A DNA stretch of 7,554 nucleotides from Pseudonocardiales bacterium (GTDB lineage: Bacteria > Actinomycetota > Actinomycetes > Mycobacteriales > Jatrophihabitantaceae), in assembly GCA_025465405.1 (NCBI GenBank), contig JAODNL010000581.1:1-7554 (forward strand), given 5' to 3'. The position numbers and the translations under genes were made by a program. Shown here one piece after another: positions 6,735-7,554 of the stretch; position 1 is the first letter of the stretch; the number at the start of each line of letters is the position of its first letter. Below the pieces are notes generated by a model. It did no database searches. It had not been told where the DNA came from and worked only from the letters and a program-made list of their open reading frames with translations.

Positions 6735-6909
6735 GTGACGATGGCGCCGTCGGACACGTTTCACATATGGACACTGGCCGTTGCTAGGTCTGTACTGGTC
6801 GTGTCCCTGCGTTTAACCGAGCGCCGAAGGCCTTGACTCGTCGGATCCCGACGGTCGCGTTCTCGGATAGGAGACCTCGGCGCCGCGGGCTGGGTGGGAA
6901 GGAGCCCTC
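6735..6909. other. 175-bp gap between transporter and repeat protein
   Basis: The gap holds the strong SD of the downstream gene and an in-frame TAG (6868-6870) that limits its start. TTGACT at 6833-6838 resembles a -35 box, but no acceptable -10 is found at normal spacing. No clear terminator follows the transporter; the GGCGCC-centred dyad at 6739-6752 has no loop and no T-tract. Confidence 0.4.
6898..6904 (+). promoter_or_regulatory. Ribosome binding site that fixes the GTG start of the repeat protein
   Basis: GAAGGAG ends 5 nt before the GTG at 6910. It is one of the best SD matches in the window, and the in-frame TAG at 6868-6870 rules out any start much further upstream. Together these make GTG 6910 the start with little doubt. 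Confidence 0.8.
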
Positions 6910-7554
6910 GTGCCTCGACTCTTCGGTTCGCCCTCCCTCGCCGCCAGTGGCGACGGGCGCCTGGAACTCTTCGTGTTCGACATCGGCGGCGGCCTGTGGC
7001 ACATCTGGCAGACCGCGTGGAGCAATGGCTGGTCAGGTTGGGCGCAGCACGGGGGTCCGTGGCTCGAGCCGACTTGGCCCGCGTCGGCTGCGCCTAGTGG
7101 AGACGGTCGATTGGAAGTCTTCGTCGCCGCGAACGGTGTGTGGCACAACTGGCAAACGGCGTGGAGCAACGGCTGGTCAGACTGGCACGACTTTCCGCCA
7201 CCCCCACCTGCAGGGCCCGAGTTCGGCTTCTATGTTCCTGGCGTCTCAGCAGGGGCGGACGGCCGGCTCGCGGCGTTTGTCGCCAACGGCGCTCTGTGGA
7301 GGCTGCAACAGACGGCGTGGAGCAACGGCTGGTCGGACTGGCAGCCCCACGGCTCGCCACCGGGCGCGTTTGTTGTCGGGCCGGTCGCCGCCGGCGTCAG
7401 CGGCGATGGTCGGATCGAAGTGTTCGTGATCGATCAGCGGGGCCGCTTGTGGAATATCCGCCAAACGTCGGCCAACGGCGCCTTCTCGGTCTGGAACGAC
7501 TTCGGCACACCAGGCGTCGCGCTCGACGATCGACCCGGTCTGGCCCGTAGTGCC
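6910..7554 (+). CDS. Tryptophan-rich repeat protein, PLL/tectonin-like beta-propeller lectin type (N-terminal 215 residues, cut by window edge)
   Basis: The frame opens at GTG 6910 and stays open to the right edge. It consists of imperfect repeats of about 49-52 residues. Each repeat has S/A-G-x-DGR-[LI]-x-x-FV, then an LW or VW strand, then a QTAWSNGWS[GD]W-type block. DGR lies at residues 15-17, 65-67, 117-119 and 166-168; the QT blocks begin at 34, 82, 134 and 185. The last residues (PGLARSA) look like the opening of a fifth repeat. This pattern matches the DUF346/PLL-like family, whose repeats form blades of sugar-binding beta-propellers with aromatic binding pockets. No signal peptide or membrane helix is seen; repeat 1 begins almost at once. 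A seven-bladed propeller would need about three further repeats outside the window. Carbohydrate binding is inferred from the family. Ligand and location are unknown. Confidence 0.85.
   Translation, partial: MPRLFGSPSLAASGDGRLELFVFDIGGGLWHIWQTAWSNGWSGWAQHGGPWLEPTWPASAAPSGDGRLEVFVAANGVWHNWQTAWSNGWSDWHDFPPPPPAGPEFGFYVPGVSAGADGRLAAFVANGALWRLQQTAWSNGWSDWQPHGSPPGAFVVGPVAAGVSGDGRIEVFVIDQRGRLWNIRQTSANGAFSVWNDFGTPGVALDDRPGLARSA
6934..7536 (+). repeat. Four tandem propeller-blade repeats within the lectin-like gene
   Basis: The units are about 6934-7080, 7081-7233, 7234-7380 and 7381-7536. The core encoding TAWSNGWS is nearly identical in DNA in the first three units (7012-7034, 7156-7178, 7312-7334), and units 2 and 3 share an exact 23-base core. 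Unit 4 (core from 7465) has diverged to TSANGAFS. The core-to-core periods are 144, 156 and 153 bases, all multiples of three, as expected for in-frame duplication of blades. Confidence 0.85.

Noticed and set aside
6739..6752. GGCGCC-centred dyad after the transporter as a terminator
   Set aside because: The dyad has no loop and no following T-tract, so it would not form a normal intrinsic terminator.
6731..6787. 18-codon frame overlapping the transporter stop by ATGA
   Set aside because: The overlap suggests coupling, but the peptide is very short, has no feature and no dedicated ribosome site; chance is the simpler explanation.

Overview
The window looks like chromosomal DNA of a GC-rich (roughly two-thirds G+C) Gram-positive bacterium, most likely an actinobacterium. 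The reasons are a very large LuxR-type regulator with an N-terminal ATPase (LAL type), GTG starts, strongly GC-biased third codon positions, and genes with weak or absent Shine-Dalgarno (SD) sites. A thermoleophilic lineage such as Solirubrobacterales is possible, but the genus cannot be fixed from the sequence alone.

Layout. Left half, all on the minus strand and read from right to left: a MIP-family channel (4549-5277), a 923-residue LAL regulator (1571-4342), a short spacer holding what looks like a frameshifted scrap of a glutamyl-tRNA reductase gene (about 1398-1562), a stand-alone response-regulator receiver domain (995-1357), a 334-bp gap without a convincing gene, and the N-terminal 220 residues of cytochrome bd oxidase subunit I (1-660, cut by the left edge). 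Right half, on the plus strand: a TDT-family transporter (5574-6734), then a tryptophan-rich repeat protein of the beta-propeller lectin type (6910 to the right edge, cut). The channel and the transporter are divergent, separated by 296 bp that contain several dyad symmetries.

Functional reading. The minus-strand genes suggest respiratory and stress adaptation: an oxygen-scavenging quinol oxidase, a phospho-signalling domain, an ATP-dependent transcription regulator and a membrane channel. Gaps of about 200-330 bp separate them, so a single operon is not demonstrated. No complete known multi-gene system (defence, biosynthetic, CRISPR or mobile element) is visible. The most interesting points are the non-canonical selectivity filter of the MIP channel, the probable hemA relic, the alternative RNA folds in front of the channel's SD, and the homogenised propeller repeats of the lectin-like protein. 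Both edge genes are incomplete only because the window ends.
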